This document shows positions 51,598 through 62,220 of a DNA stretch of 64,000 bases, in pieces (the stretch's first letter is position 1; each line of letters opens with the position of its first letter). Where the stretch lies: positions 16,813,097-16,877,096 of the forward strand of contig CM051457.1 in assembly GCA_028274465.1 (NCBI GenBank), in the 5' to 3' direction. The notes below the pieces were generated by a model. The model did not search any database, was not told the DNA's origin, and was given only the letters and a program-made list of their open reading frames with translations. Both the position numbers and the translations under genes were made by a program. The DNA comes from Plantago ovata. Its lineage: Eukaryota > Streptophyta > Magnoliopsida > Lamiales > Plantaginaceae.

Positions 51598-52584
51598 AAA
51601 CATCAAAGAAGAGTAAAAGTGACAATTCAAATTTCTAGGTAATACATCCATTAGAATTATCGCCTACACATATGTCTTGGACCAATTTTTTTTTTTTTTT
51701 TTTTTTTGCACTAAACTCTTCTGTTATAAGATAGTTTGAAATTCTCCTAGTTACAGTATACTACTTTTACGCGACATTTTGGTGTTCAGTATTAAGTCGT
51801 CTTAGTGAAAATGTGTACATAGCAGGGGATGTCGTGCCATTTTATAACTGAAGATTATGGGCATGTATTTTGTCTTGCCCTTTGTACAGACTCCAGAGCG
51901 AGCATGTTACTATAATTTTTGCAGGAAGTAGTAAAGGGTGTCTTGTCATAGTACTTGTGTTTGAGTATGGACAATGAAATTCGTTCAATGGCTTTCTGCC
52001 AAGTAGTTTTTAAGATGCTGCGGGTGTTACTGCTTGTACACGAATGCAATGTGTGCGACCCATACCATGTTGAGTAATTACTTTTCATTACAGTAAAATG
52101 CAGTAGAATGGACATTTTATATGATTATTGTCAAGCATCACTTTCTTTGACTAATAAACATGATTGAGCATATATCTTTGCTTTATCTGTTTGATTCCTT
52201 GTTTGGTGGTGCTCATAGTCTGTGCCTTCTATACCTCTCATCATGGGGAGAGCACTTTTTCCTTGGGTACTGTTTGATTTGAAACCCTGTAGGCAGATTG
52301 GATGTTTGCATTTTGAAATCCAATGGTAGAAGGCCGATCGGACTTTGGTGGTAGTTGTATGTTTTGCATACCAACTAGCTTACCAACTAGTTTAGGTAAA
52401 CATTGCATAGTAAGACACCACATCGTCTCTCGAAATCAACATCGCATTTTTAGTTGTGAATTATCACATGTACCAAATATGTAATGTTTGTAGTTAAACA
52501 TGTGAGAGACTGGTTGGTTGGTAGGTAGATAGGTTGTTGATTTTCCACTTCAAAGGCAAGAACAAGGTATCATTAACTTTTAGG
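51598..52584. other. Convergent 3' ends of PP2C and first GH17-X8 gene
   Basis: It contains the PP2C 3'UTR (T run at 51,689-51,708) and the 3' side of the convergent GH17-X8 gene. No other feature was recognised. Confidence 0.5.
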
Positions 52585-54298
52585 TCATGAACTTACAAAA
52601 TGTATCAATGCCAAAAGGAAAACAAGTACATGCATCTTGTGCAAAGGAATTCGTTTGTCTCCACCATGACTTGCATGCAAAACCGCTGATAATTTAGTAG
52701 CATGGACAGCCTCACCATCTCTTGTACCTTGCACAACCTCGATGTTAAATATACACCCATCCCGCGTCGGATCTTTCTCCACAATGGTCCCCAGGCCTTC
52801 GAAATAGCATGCGTCTTCCGCCTGAAATTTGGACTGGAAGTATTCGTTGAACGCATACGAGACATTCTCCCCATAAGACAAACGGCTACATGAACCGCCG
52901 GCTGAAACACTTGTACAATCTGCCCCATTACAGGCGAGGTCAACTTGTTCCCTAACCTTAGAAGTGTTTGAATTGTCCCCATTAAATAGACACCATCTCT
53001 CGGGCATTAAACTCAGCCCTCTGGCAGCCGTGGGATATATGTCACGGCCTTGTCCACTCAAATCAATCTTATACTTAGGTTCTCCATTGGCCCTGTAAAT
53101 GCCCATATGCCTGGCGAAAGGCATAAAAGCTGAGTTCATTTTCTCATCTGTCATGGACTGGATATAAACATCAAGCGGTGCACCTGGACGCATCGGGGTA
53201 CCAACATTGCTCGCGATTTTAGGCAACAGACCTTTCCAGAACCTCTCGGCATTTTTAGTGTTCGCACCATCGACGGCATCCGTGGGCCAACCTATCTGGC
53301 CGATAACGATCTTTAGGTCAGGATAGCCACATTTCTTCATTGCCCACAGGAACGAATCGTGGATAAAGTCAACTAAGTTGTGGTATTTGAGACCGTTTAT
53401 ATCGGTTACAAATTTTGGCGATGTGTTGTTGACGAAGGCAAATTCGGGATCTACGAAAGATCCAAAAATGGGTTTATAACCGTACACGAAAGCGATGGGA
53501 AATGTGTCAATCAGGAAGGGTGCGTTGTTGTCCCTGTAAAACTTGAGTATCTGTGGCATAATATTGTCTTTGATATCCAGAGCGAATGTTGCATCTGAGG
53601 GTCTGGTTGGGCCGGTTGGAAGTTGAAGTACTCCAGTGTAGGAATGGGATAAAATGGCCTTTATTTTGTCTCCATACCCAAAGTTATTGAGAGCGGCTTG
53701 TATTAAATTTAGGACATCGACTATATTTTGGAAGCTTTTACGCATATACCTTGCCGCGCCAAGTGCATTGTTCCCCACCACCACATATCTGTAACAACAT
53801 ATCACACACAAAAAAAAAAAAACAAAAAAAAAACTAGATTAGTTCATGGCGTTTGTTCATCAAATGCTAGGTGCGTACCCTCTGATAGAGGAGGTGGAGT
53901 CTACACATGACGATATTATGCATGCAATGCAATGCAAGTACGTACTTTATGTTGACATGAGGATAATAAGGCTTGATCTTTGCGTTGACATATTCAGAAG
54001 CCTTATCTATGCCGGTTATGTGAGAGAAGCTACTCATGGCGACAGTAACTTCAATCCCAGATCCTTTGAAGGCGACAAGGACGTCATCGTCACTATTGTA
54101 CAGCTTCACGGCTGGAACCTTATTCTGCAGCAACAAATCCACAACCATGGACGGAGTAAGTTTCGTCGATGATTGTCTTCCCCAATTGACCCCAATTTTA
54201 GCATCAGCCACGCCATTATTTAGACCCCCCTGTAACAACAGGATTATTACGCAGAACGTAGTTAATACCTGCGGGATCATTTTATAAATGGTTGACAT
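52585..54298 (-). CDS. GH17 + X8 protein lacking both catalytic glutamates, 518 aa, GPI-type
   Basis: Exons 53946-54298 and 52585-53788 join at phase 2 (…VNIKYVVVGNN…) and give 1,557 nt. A signal peptide (hydrophobic VLTTFCVIILLLQ) is followed by the GH17 barrel starting IGVNWGRQSS. Then comes an X8/CBM43 domain (from about residue 384: RWCLFNG, LACNGADC, GGSC, VSYAFNEYFQ, ACYFEG, DGC; six Cys). A hydrophobic C-terminus (VLVFLLALIHFVSS) is typical of a GPI-anchor signal. In active beta-1,3-glucanases of this family the proton donor is Glu in VGNE and the nucleophile is Glu in GExGWP. Here they read VGNN and GQIGWP, so hydrolysis should be lost. The frame, fold and X8 cysteines are intact, which argues against a simple pseudogene. 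Likely a cell-surface beta-1,3-glucan-binding pseudoenzyme (inferred). Confidence 0.92.
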
Positions 54299-55179
54299 GA
54301 CAGACCATAATTGGGGTCAATTTCAGGAGGATTTGTTGTGCGTGCAGAGATAAGTTTAATTTTCCAGGTTAAGATCGAATGTAATGTTTTCAGGTATATA
54401 TATATACACATGTACGTAGTAGTAATCTTAAAAAATTGGTTATGAACTTGAGGTGTCACGGATTTGTATGAAAATTAATGGAGGTCATCAGTTGCCTTCT
54501 TTTCTATTTCGAGTAATTAACTACGTATTGCATTAACATTAACCCGTATTCCACAGACGGATATAATAAAATAAAAATAATATATTTTATTTAAGATGAA
54601 ATGCATATCTATCTACTCTAATACTATTTGACTATTATTATTACGAAATTTTCTTTTATTTATTTATTTTTCTTATATGGTACGTTTAAAAGACTATTTT
54701 AGAAATATAATAAAAAGGTAGAAAAATTACGTCAATTTAGAATTAGACATCTAGGTCCAAAGTCGTGGACCTAGAGATGTAATTAAAGTTATATAACGGG
54801 AGGGTGTGAATGTTATTGACGAAAACGGTTGGACTCAAACGTAATTGATGCCAACAACATAGATCTGGAAGTAATGGGCCCAAGAACTAACATAATTGAA
54901 AACATTTTAAAAACGAAATTAAAAAAAATTAGCAGCAAGATTCTAAAATGAGCTTATTACAACATATCGCTCTCCTATTAGATGGCCTTTGTTGCATTTA
55001 CGTCTAAACTTTATCACTTAATTCATCTAAGTCCAAAATAAAAAAAATAAAAAAATAAAAATTGGACCAAGTTCTCCGACATTGTTCATTTCTTTGATTC
55101 CAAACAAACATGGCTTTAGAATTTTTAACTTTTTTTCGTTTTTCTCTTCTTCTTTCATTCCGATACCGAAATTAGGAGC

Positions 55180-55320
55180 TCTGATCCGAGCATGATGCTC
55201 CGATTTGGAGCTTCAAATCTCTAGAAGCAAAAGTGCTAAAGCTCCGGATCAGAGTTTTAGAAATCTGCTTCTGGAGCTCAAAGCTCTAATTCGGAGCTCT
55301 ACAGCTCCATTCTTTAATTT
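55180..55320. repeat. GGAGCTC/GCTCC-rich palindromic segment
   Basis: Words such as 'agctctgatccg', 'gctccgatttggagctt', 'agctccggatcagag', 'tctggagctcaaagctct' and 'ttcggagctctacagctcc' recur in both orientations over 140 bp, able to form hairpins. Origin unknown. Confidence 0.6.
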
Positions 55321-55727
55321 TTTTTATTTCTATTTTGTTTTTAAGTTTTGAGTTTTTTTTTAGTATAAATGTTATTGGGTTTGTTTTGTAATAAATCTGG
55401 GACCATTTTAAAATTAGAAAAGTTATGGGTGTGATATTGAATTATTTACTGTTAAATTTGTCAACTTGAAAATATTTGAAGCAAATGTGTAATAAATGAA
55501 AAATGAACCTGTTTGATCAAAGCCAAAATCAAATATTTGATCAGGGTCAAAATAGAACTTTCATGGATTTAATTCGCTAAAAGTCAAATTTGTGGGTGTG
55601 GATATAATTACATCAATCTTTCTAACAAGGCACATGGAACCAAACATAATACGTGAACTAATAGGGATCCAGATGTAGTAAAAAAAATCTAAGAGGGTTA
55701 CTAGATGTAAGAAACTTATCAAATTAT

Positions 55728-55880
55728 CAGTTCAGTTCAGTTCAATTCACTTCAATTCTATTCAGTTTCATTTAGTTCTGTTCAGACTTGCTTAGTTGTA
55801 TTTTATAGTTTATACTACAAATAAATTATGTTCAGTTCTGTTCAGTTTCATTCAGTTCAGTTCAATTCAATTCTGTTCTG
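55728..55880. repeat. TTCAGTTC-type tandem words
   Basis: Irregular tandem repeats of TTCAGTTC / TTCAATTC / TTCTGTTC flank an AT-rich spacer near 55,790-55,825. Confidence 0.75.
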
Positions 55881-55904
55881 TTAAGATGAAAAGAACAGTT
55901 TCTA

Positions 55905-56043
55905 ACACTTATTAGTGTTGAAACTAACTCTTTGAAACTAATTCGTTGAACTAGAACGGGTTTGAAACTAACTAACTGTGGCAAAAGACTAAATCCTGAA
56001 ACTAAATTTGGCCTAACTAAAACTAACTTAGGTAAATTTCTAA
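55905..56043. repeat. GAAACTAACT minisatellite, left part
   Basis: Loose repeats of 'tgaaactaact' and 'aactaa' words. The array resumes at 56,723 after the MULE-like insertion. A 74-residue open frame on the minus strand is only the translation of this array. Confidence 0.7.
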
Positions 56044-56052
56044 AAATAACTT
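56044..56052. repeat. 9-bp target-site duplication, left copy
   Basis: AAATAACTT directly abuts the left terminal inverted repeat; an identical copy is at 56,714-56,722. Confidence 0.85.
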
Positions 56053-56713
56053 GAGGCTTTTTATTCTCAGGTCGCCCTCGTACCAACCTAAACGTAGGTC
56101 TTTATTATATGTTTCATTCTAATTTATTAAATTTCCATAAAAATATATAAATGTGCAGTTATACCCCTACTTTCATAAAATTCATTTAAATAATTTAAAT
56201 AAGTTCTTACTATTTTATAAGTATTAAATTAAAAATAAAAATTTACTCTAACTAAAATTAAAATTAACCAATATATATCAAATTAATTCCAACAACAATT
56301 CAATGGAATATTCGTTTCCATAATCAAATTGCACTAGCTATCAACATTTGTAGATGACAATAACATAGGCTTATTTTTTTAGCTACCAAGTATATTGTTT
56401 AGAAGTGTTCGATAGTTTATGTATCACTAAAATGGATAAATTAATTGTGACCAATTAACTTTGGTTAGTGATTAAGATTAATTAATAAGGTTTACGTATA
56501 TGTAATCATATAAATTGAAATTAAGGACATTATAGTTAATTTGTATTTTGTGGTGATTTTTAATGTTAAAGAAAATTAATTATAATCCATCGTACCAAAA
56601 ATGACTTTGAACCGAAATGAATGGATGAGATTAAATTAAGCGCCACATGGCAACTATTGAATGAATACCTGAGTTTAGGTCGGTACAGAGCCGACCTGAG
56701 AATAGAAAGCCCC
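56053..56713. mobile_element. Non-autonomous MULE-like element, 661 bp
   Basis: Terminal inverted repeats of 41 bp (56,053-56,093 and 56,673-56,713) match at about 34 positions and share TATTCTCAGGTCG and ACCTAAAC. Both ends start with G (GAGGCTTTTTATTC on the left; GGGGCTTTCTATTC reverse-complemented on the right). A perfect 9-bp target duplication, AAATAACTT, flanks the element; 9 bp is the hallmark of Mutator-like elements. The interior is AT-rich and codes for nothing recognisable. Confidence 0.85.
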
Positions 56714-56722
56714 AAATAACTT

Positions 56723-56815
56723 TGGTATGAAACTAATTCCTGAAGCTAACATTGTGAAACTAATTTTGGTTTGAAACTAACTTTTTACGATTAGCTTTTG
56801 TGTGAAACTAACTTG
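56723..56815. repeat. GAAACTAACT minisatellite, right part
   Basis: Continuation of the array at 55,905-56,043, with several 'tgaaactaa(c/t)t' words. Confidence 0.7.
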
Positions 56816-58039
56816 GGACCAAATTGTAACAGTGTCAACAAGATGGACCAAACTGTAACGGTGTTAGCGAGAAGTCCTTTGTTGTAATGATGTTTTTTTT
56901 GTAGCAATATGTAAGTTTCCCAAATACTTAAGTGTTTCCAAATTAGGAGACTTTGCTTTCAAAGAGTAAGTACGTGTTGTGATTTGTTTTTCGAGCTATA
57001 TAAACTTCTTGCCTTGTTACTGCTCATTCTAACTGCTTATGTAATTTTGAAGCTTTGCCTTGATTGAATCATGGTGAGTTGCTACTAGGACCCAAGCTAA
57101 TACGGTATTGCTGGGATAACCAGATTATTCAATCACGAGGTTTTTATGATTATATGAATTCATGTATTTAAAGGGTGGTGGCTCTTGACTTTGGCTTCAA
57201 TTCATGATCATATTCATATCTATAAATTTCTTGTCACTTATCCTTTTGAAGCATAGGGTGTAGGAGATTGATAAAAATGGGTTAGCTAAATTTTAAATTT
57301 TATCGTAAAATTGGCGGACTAAAAATAAAATGAAAGTGTGGTTAAGGAATTACCCTTAAAAGTCCTAGTGGACAAGAGTTTATTGGAGAAATTGCACTAT
57401 TTGTTGGGTGATGGTTGGGACTTTGGTTTAGGAATGGTTTGGTTGGGATAATTTTGGCGTTATCGTGGTATGGACTATCTCCTTCTGTTGATTCAAAGAA
57501 AAAAAAATCATCTGGTGACATGCCATATAACATCATGCGAAGTACAATGGGCATAACAAGCACTTAATTGTCTTAAAAATTATAGAGGAGAAGATCGTTC
57601 TTGCTAAACCTTTCGCGTTGAAATGAGCTTTTGGGGAACGGAACATACTTCTGGTGAAAGAGTTTCCACAATGTTAAAACTTTGGTTCTTTCTAGAAAAA
57701 TCGGTATCTGCACCAATATTTAGAGATCTCGAAGTTATCTCGGCGCAGAATCCAACAACTCATCTCTCATCTGACTGCTTCAAATTTGATAGTTTAAGCC
57801 ATTATTTTTAGTTCCATCCATGATACATGATAATGTTTTCTCCTCATCACTTGTCTTCCACGAAAATTAATGTATCATTCTTCAGGGCTATAGCTAGATA
57901 AGTTAGTGATAATTAGTGAACCTGATTATGGCTATCTAAGGAATCATCTTGCTTACGTGGCAAGAAATAACTGTTTTGGCGACGGATAAGATCTGTTGCT
58001 AAATAAGTCATCACAAAATGGGGCGTTGCAAACCAATAT

Positions 58040-58165
58040 AGCGATGGAAATTTATCTATCATAAATTTGCGACAAATAAAACGTTGACCACGATAGTCCT
58101 TGGACTAAACACAACAACGGATAAATTATCCTTTGTAAATTTGCAACAGATAAAACGTTGACTGG
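58040..58165. repeat. Degenerate 74-bp direct repeat
   Basis: Blocks near 58,043-58,090 and 58,117-58,163 share 'aaatttgc.acA.ataaaacgttgac'. The 'ttgcgacaaat' words resemble decayed DNA-transposon sub-terminal repeats, but no boundaries are visible. Confidence 0.55.
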
Positions 58166-58390
58166 GCACATCCCTAACTTCGAACTTAGTGATATTTAAT
58201 ACATTTACTTAATTATAAATGTTTTTTTGTAAGTTTCCATTGTACAATTCGTATACGAGTTACAATTAACGAAATTAATATAATTTAAAACGGAAGGAAT
58301 TGAATATTATGTATGCTAACGAGAATAATATCAGATATAGACATAAAAATGTAAAGAAATGTACGACATAAACTACTACAGATAGATCAC

Positions 58391-58409
58391 GGGGGGGGGG
58401 GGGGGGGGG
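58391..58409. repeat. Poly(G) run of 19
   Basis: Homopolymer G run between the GH17-X8 genes. Its length is likely uncertain in the assembly. Confidence 0.9.
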
Positions 58410-58991
58410 TTGCTTGGGAGGCGTACTGCTGGGTGAGCATCCTTACCAGAATACCAGCTCCCTCATCTCCTCGTGCTCCTGACGCATGCATGCGATTTAT
58501 GCTTCGTTCTTATCTACAATAGCCCGCAACCGCTCGACCTCGGAGCTCTGTTGACTCTGAAGTCAAAATTTACAACTTTGATTTGACTTGATTCGAGGGT
58601 AGATTTATTTCTTTTGAAACAAAGTACAACTTGTTATTGATGACCTTGGACAACCTCTACAGACAGTACACAACCATCTCGGTGGGATTTATAGGTGGGA
58701 AAAGTTGAGTGGGGTAAGTACCCAACATGAATTGGTTTCACCTCTACTCGCGATTTCATTTTTATTTTATTTTTATGTGTTCACGTTTTCCCGTGTACAT
58801 CTCCCTTTTGAGGTGATCTAGATCTAAATATCAACTCCATTTGAACTTCAAATTTTGTGTCTTTTTGATCAATCTATTGGGAGTGTACGTAAAACAAATC
58901 AAGTAACGAAAATTTAGTTAGAGATAAGTTGATTTGTACGACTTTGGTTTTATTCATGTTGAAATTAAAGGTGAATGATTGTGTTTGTATA

Positions 58992-60787
58992 TCATGGCAA
59001 TACGAATGAGATTGCTGGTTGGTGACCTTCAACAACCTCTACCGAAAATACACAACCATCTCGGCCAGGGTCTTTCATGACTACCTTACCCAAATTCTCA
59101 AACACACATGCCCTCTCAGATTGGAAACTCGACTGAAAGAAAGCATTAAAAGCATATGAGATATTCTCACTATAAGTTAGCATACCACAGGAACCACCAG
59201 GGGCGAGGGAAGTGCAGTCGGCATTTTTACAGGCAAAGTCGAATTGATTCCTGACTAACATCGGATCTGACATGTTATTGTTGAAAACGCACCAGCGTGA
59301 GGGCATGAGACTTGTTCCTCGAGCCAAGGGGGGAAACACATCGCGGCCCCTCCCAGTGAGATCAATCTTATACTTAGGCTCCCCATTGGCTCGATAAATA
59401 CCCCAATGTCTAGTGAATGGCTCATATGCCGAGTTCATGTGCTCATCTGTTATGGAATGGACAAAGATATCAATTGGTACACCTGGTCGCGCTGGAGTGC
59501 CTCTATTGCTTACAACTCTAGGGAGCAAGGCTTTCCAATATCGCTGTGCAGCTGCTGCATTGGCCCCTTCACATCCATCGGTTGGCCAACCAGTCTGGCC
59601 TACGATTATATCCATTTTTGTTGCACCAGCTTTTCTTAGTGCCCATATAAAAGAATCATGGATAAAATCGAATAGATTATTATAACGAACCCCGTTATCA
59701 ATAATAGACATGTTGGACCTGTCGTCTGAAAAAGCAAAGTCGAAATCGAAATTTAACACTTTGACCAGTGAGATTGGGAAAGTTTCATAAATGAAGGGAG
59801 CACCGGAAAGCTTCATAAACCAAAGCAAGTCCTGCATTGGTCTCAACAAATGGGGGGCGAATTCCGCCTCTGAGGGCACAGTAATGTTTTTATTTAATAC
59901 TGCATAAAACGAGTGCGAAATCACCACCTTGATTCTTGAGTATCCAAGCTCATTTAAAACCATTTGCGTTAACTTCACCCTTTCCACAATATATTCAATT
60001 GTCATATTCTTACTTTTTGCCATTCCAAAGGCATTATTTCCAACGGACACATACCTGCAAAAAAATCATTACATATCAGTTGCGGTAGAATATGATGTAC
60101 TAGCTTAGCTCAGTACATTATAGTTTATCCAATTTATTTTGTTCGTCAACATCTTTTAAATTAAATTTTGGATCACAAATTAATTTTAAACTATAATGAT
60201 AAAATATATCATAAAATTATATTATAAAAATTTAAGGTCTATGTTTTCATAATATAAGTTAGTTAAATATTTTATCATTATAATTTAAGAATAATTCAAT
60301 GCTCACCGAAAAAATTAAATTGAATAAATTATAATATGCATGGAGTATATATTTTTCATCAAGACAGAAGAGATACTAGTTGGATCGTTGATTCTAGAGC
60401 TACACACCACATAATATATATGTGAAAAAATTGACTGAAAATAAAAATTAAGATACATACATACCTAAAATTGACAGTCTCATGGAAGGGGTCAATTGTA
60501 CGTTGTACCCATTGCAGGATGGAATCTCTGGTTTGTAGGACTTTGGGATTCGATATGGTAACAGTGACACCAATATTGGTGTGGCGAAGAGCCCTTATGG
60601 GATTTGTATCACTGTTGAATAGCTTGACGTTCTTAATCTGATTCTGTAGCAATATATCCACCACCATTGATGGAACCAATGTCGTCACCGATTGCCTTCC
60701 CCAATTAATCCCTATTGCGGAATCTACGGATCTTGTGGAGCAGGAGATCATCATCCAAAGCCATGCCACAACGATTCTTAACGACAT
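58992..60787 (-). CDS. GH17 + X8 protein lacking both catalytic glutamates, 461 aa
   Basis: Tandem paralogue of the gene at 52585-54298, with the same two-exon structure: 60465-60787 and 58992-60054, phase 2 (…VNFRYVSVGNN…), 1,386 nt. The start is the first ATG, giving a signal peptide (LRIVVAWLWMMISC). The GH17 barrel begins IGINWGRQSV. The proton-donor motif reads SVGNN instead of GNE, and the nucleophile motif reads VGQTGWPTDG instead of GExGWPTDG, the same double replacement as in the neighbour. The X8 domain starts near residue 361 (RWCVFNN, FACKNADC, GGSC, ISYAFNAFFQ, ACVFEN, DGC). Unlike the neighbour it stops shortly after X8 (…HQPAISFVLP) with no hydrophobic GPI tail, so a soluble apoplastic protein is predicted. 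Confidence 0.92.
60114..60345. mobile_element. MITE inside the intron of the second GH17-X8 gene
   Basis: The ends are inverted copies: left 'tatagtttatccaatttattttgttcg', right reverse-complementing to a close match with TTTATTCAATTTAATTTTTTCG. The AT-rich interior contains the 'ataaaattatattataaaa…tatgttttcataatataa' pattern of the other Stowaway-like elements here. It fills more than half of the 410-bp intron. Confidence 0.7.
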
Positions 60788-61049
60788 CGTTGTACAGGCA
60801 GCAGGATGAATCTCCTGCAAATGGAAAACAATGCCTAGGGAGTTCAATCAAGGGAAAGGAATGAACTTAGAGTTGGTTCCACGCACAGCATATATACATT
60901 TGCTAATAATAGGAATTTGGGGTGAAAATTGAGAAACAATATTCACCCTAGATTTTTTGGCATAGAAAATGGGAAAATCAATGATCTATATTTCTCAACA
61001 TCATCTAGTAGTATTACCAATGTAAAGTGGGTACGTAGTACTTTTATCT

Positions 61050-61050
<1 letters not shown>

Positions 61051-61085
<35 letters not shown>
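61051..61085. repeat. (AAT)12 microsatellite
   Basis: About twelve AAT/TAA units upstream of the second GH17-X8 gene. Confidence 0.95.
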
Positions 61086-61181
61086 TAATTACTTGCCAAA
61101 TCCCAAACTTTTAGTGAGTCAGCATCTAGAATACCCAAAGATAGTATATCACTTTGAGCTATCTATCATCGGCTCATATTC

Positions 61182-61457
61182 ATGCATGGTACTTTCTCTT
61201 GTAGTGCGAAAATTCTTCGAGAACCAATTTCGCAGACCTTTGCACTAAAGTACTTAAATTCCTTTGCAAAGGCCACACCACTGGCGGAACAAGTTACTAT
61301 TGGCCTATCTCCTGACCTACCAGTTGTCATCGAGTGCAAAATTGGAGAAGTTGGGTACATCATGTTCTATTTGGCAACTAAGGTAGAAGAAGCCGAGCTA
61401 GAGAATGATGTTATTCAGGTGGAGACCAAGCCAAATGTCGAGCAGCGGGCTAATTAA
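61182..61457 (+). pseudogene. C-terminal fragment of PCNA
   Basis: The frame from about 61,206 encodes the last ~65 residues of the DNA sliding clamp [44 protein letters not shown] and [13 protein letters not shown]. Family members read EPVS.TFALRYMNSF.KATPL and ELPVVVEYK…MGYIRFYLAPKIEEE, so this copy is diverged (A-to-T in the APKI motif). The first three quarters of PCNA are absent upstream. A 'ttctcttgtag' acceptor-like sequence precedes the match, so the piece may be a captured last exon. A second acidic open frame, offset by one and overlapping (61,405-61,671), follows with no recognisable domain. Most likely a gene fragment. Confidence 0.8.
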
Positions 61458-61807
61458 AGCGGAACAAGAGCCTATAATACTTGATGAATCTGAAGAAGTT
61501 AAGGAAACCATGCCCATAAAGAAGCTGGTGAATACAGAACACAGAAGCGGAGCCAATAATGAAATTATCATTGAAGATGTGGTACTGGTTATGCTTGAAG
61601 TGGAAAGTAAGCATGAAAATGGAATTAATGATGGAGTTCAGGCTTCATGGATCTCAAGCTTGAAAATCTAATATCATGCGTGTTGAGTAGTTAGTACTTC
61701 TCTGCTAAAGTATATAGTAGATGTGAATACTCTCACCGTTTTGGAGTGTCATCACTTGTGATTATTGTATTTTGTCTGATGAATCATGTACTAAGCAGTA
61801 GACTTTT

Positions 61808-62220
61808 TGTGATGTATTGTCAAAATACATGGAGAGCGCGAAAACAACGGAAGCATTCATGGTTGAAAGGAGAGAGTAAATAAAGTGTTTGTGTATTTAC
61901 TGAAAATGAGAATGAATTCTGTACAGAGAAAGAGAAGAAAGGGGCTTATTTATACTCCCGCCTTTCTGTTTAAGCTAAACTAATCCTACTTAATTAACTT
62001 AAACTATATTTACAGAGTTAAGCCTAAGTCGCTCATTATAGATGCGACTTCCATATTGCAGTAATGCGTACTCATCAATTCGTCAGTTTTGTAGCTTGCT
62101 AACACGTTGAGGAAAGCACACAAGTTCGTCTCTTCTTGAATCCGTTGCTTCTCTGCATTTTGTAAGCTCAGATGTTCTTCTTCTCCTTTCTGGACATTCT
62201 GAACAATCTTCTCTTCACAC
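61808..62220 (-). repeat. 3' LTR of Ty1/copia element (413 bp, inferred ends)
   Basis: The left boundary of the LTR follows the polypurine tract TTGAGGGGGAG (minus strand, 62,221-62,231) and starts TGTGA. The proposed end is TCACA at 61,808-61,812, giving the 5-bp inverted termini TGTGA/TCACA. A TATA box-like GTATAAATAAGCC (minus, about 61,945-61,957) lies inside as a promoter. The 5' LTR lies beyond the window, so identity and target duplication cannot be checked. Confidence 0.6.

Larger units (their letters stand above)
54299..58991. other. Intergenic region between the two GH17-X8 genes
   Basis: Transposon- and repeat-rich: AGCTC-rich segment 55,180-55,320, TTCAG tandem words 55,728-55,880, GAAACTAACT minisatellite 55,905-56,043 and 56,723-56,815, MULE-like insertion 56,053-56,713, a degenerate direct repeat 58,040-58,165 and a 19-G run 58,391-58,409. 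No protein gene was recognised; open frames at 55,862 (minus), 57,342 (minus) and 57,623 (plus) lack recognisable domains. Confidence 0.6.

Noticed and set aside
52605..52982. 125-aa minus-strand frame overlapping the X8 domain
   Set aside because: Out-of-frame shadow of the GH17-X8 coding exon.
55862..56086. 74-aa minus-strand frame rich in LVSFK-like words
   Set aside because: It is the translation of the GAAACTAACT minisatellite and runs into the MULE-like end.
60788..60847. Upstream extension of the second GH17-X8 protein by 20 residues
   Set aside because: It would begin at TTG; the first ATG is at 60,787 and gives a normal signal peptide.
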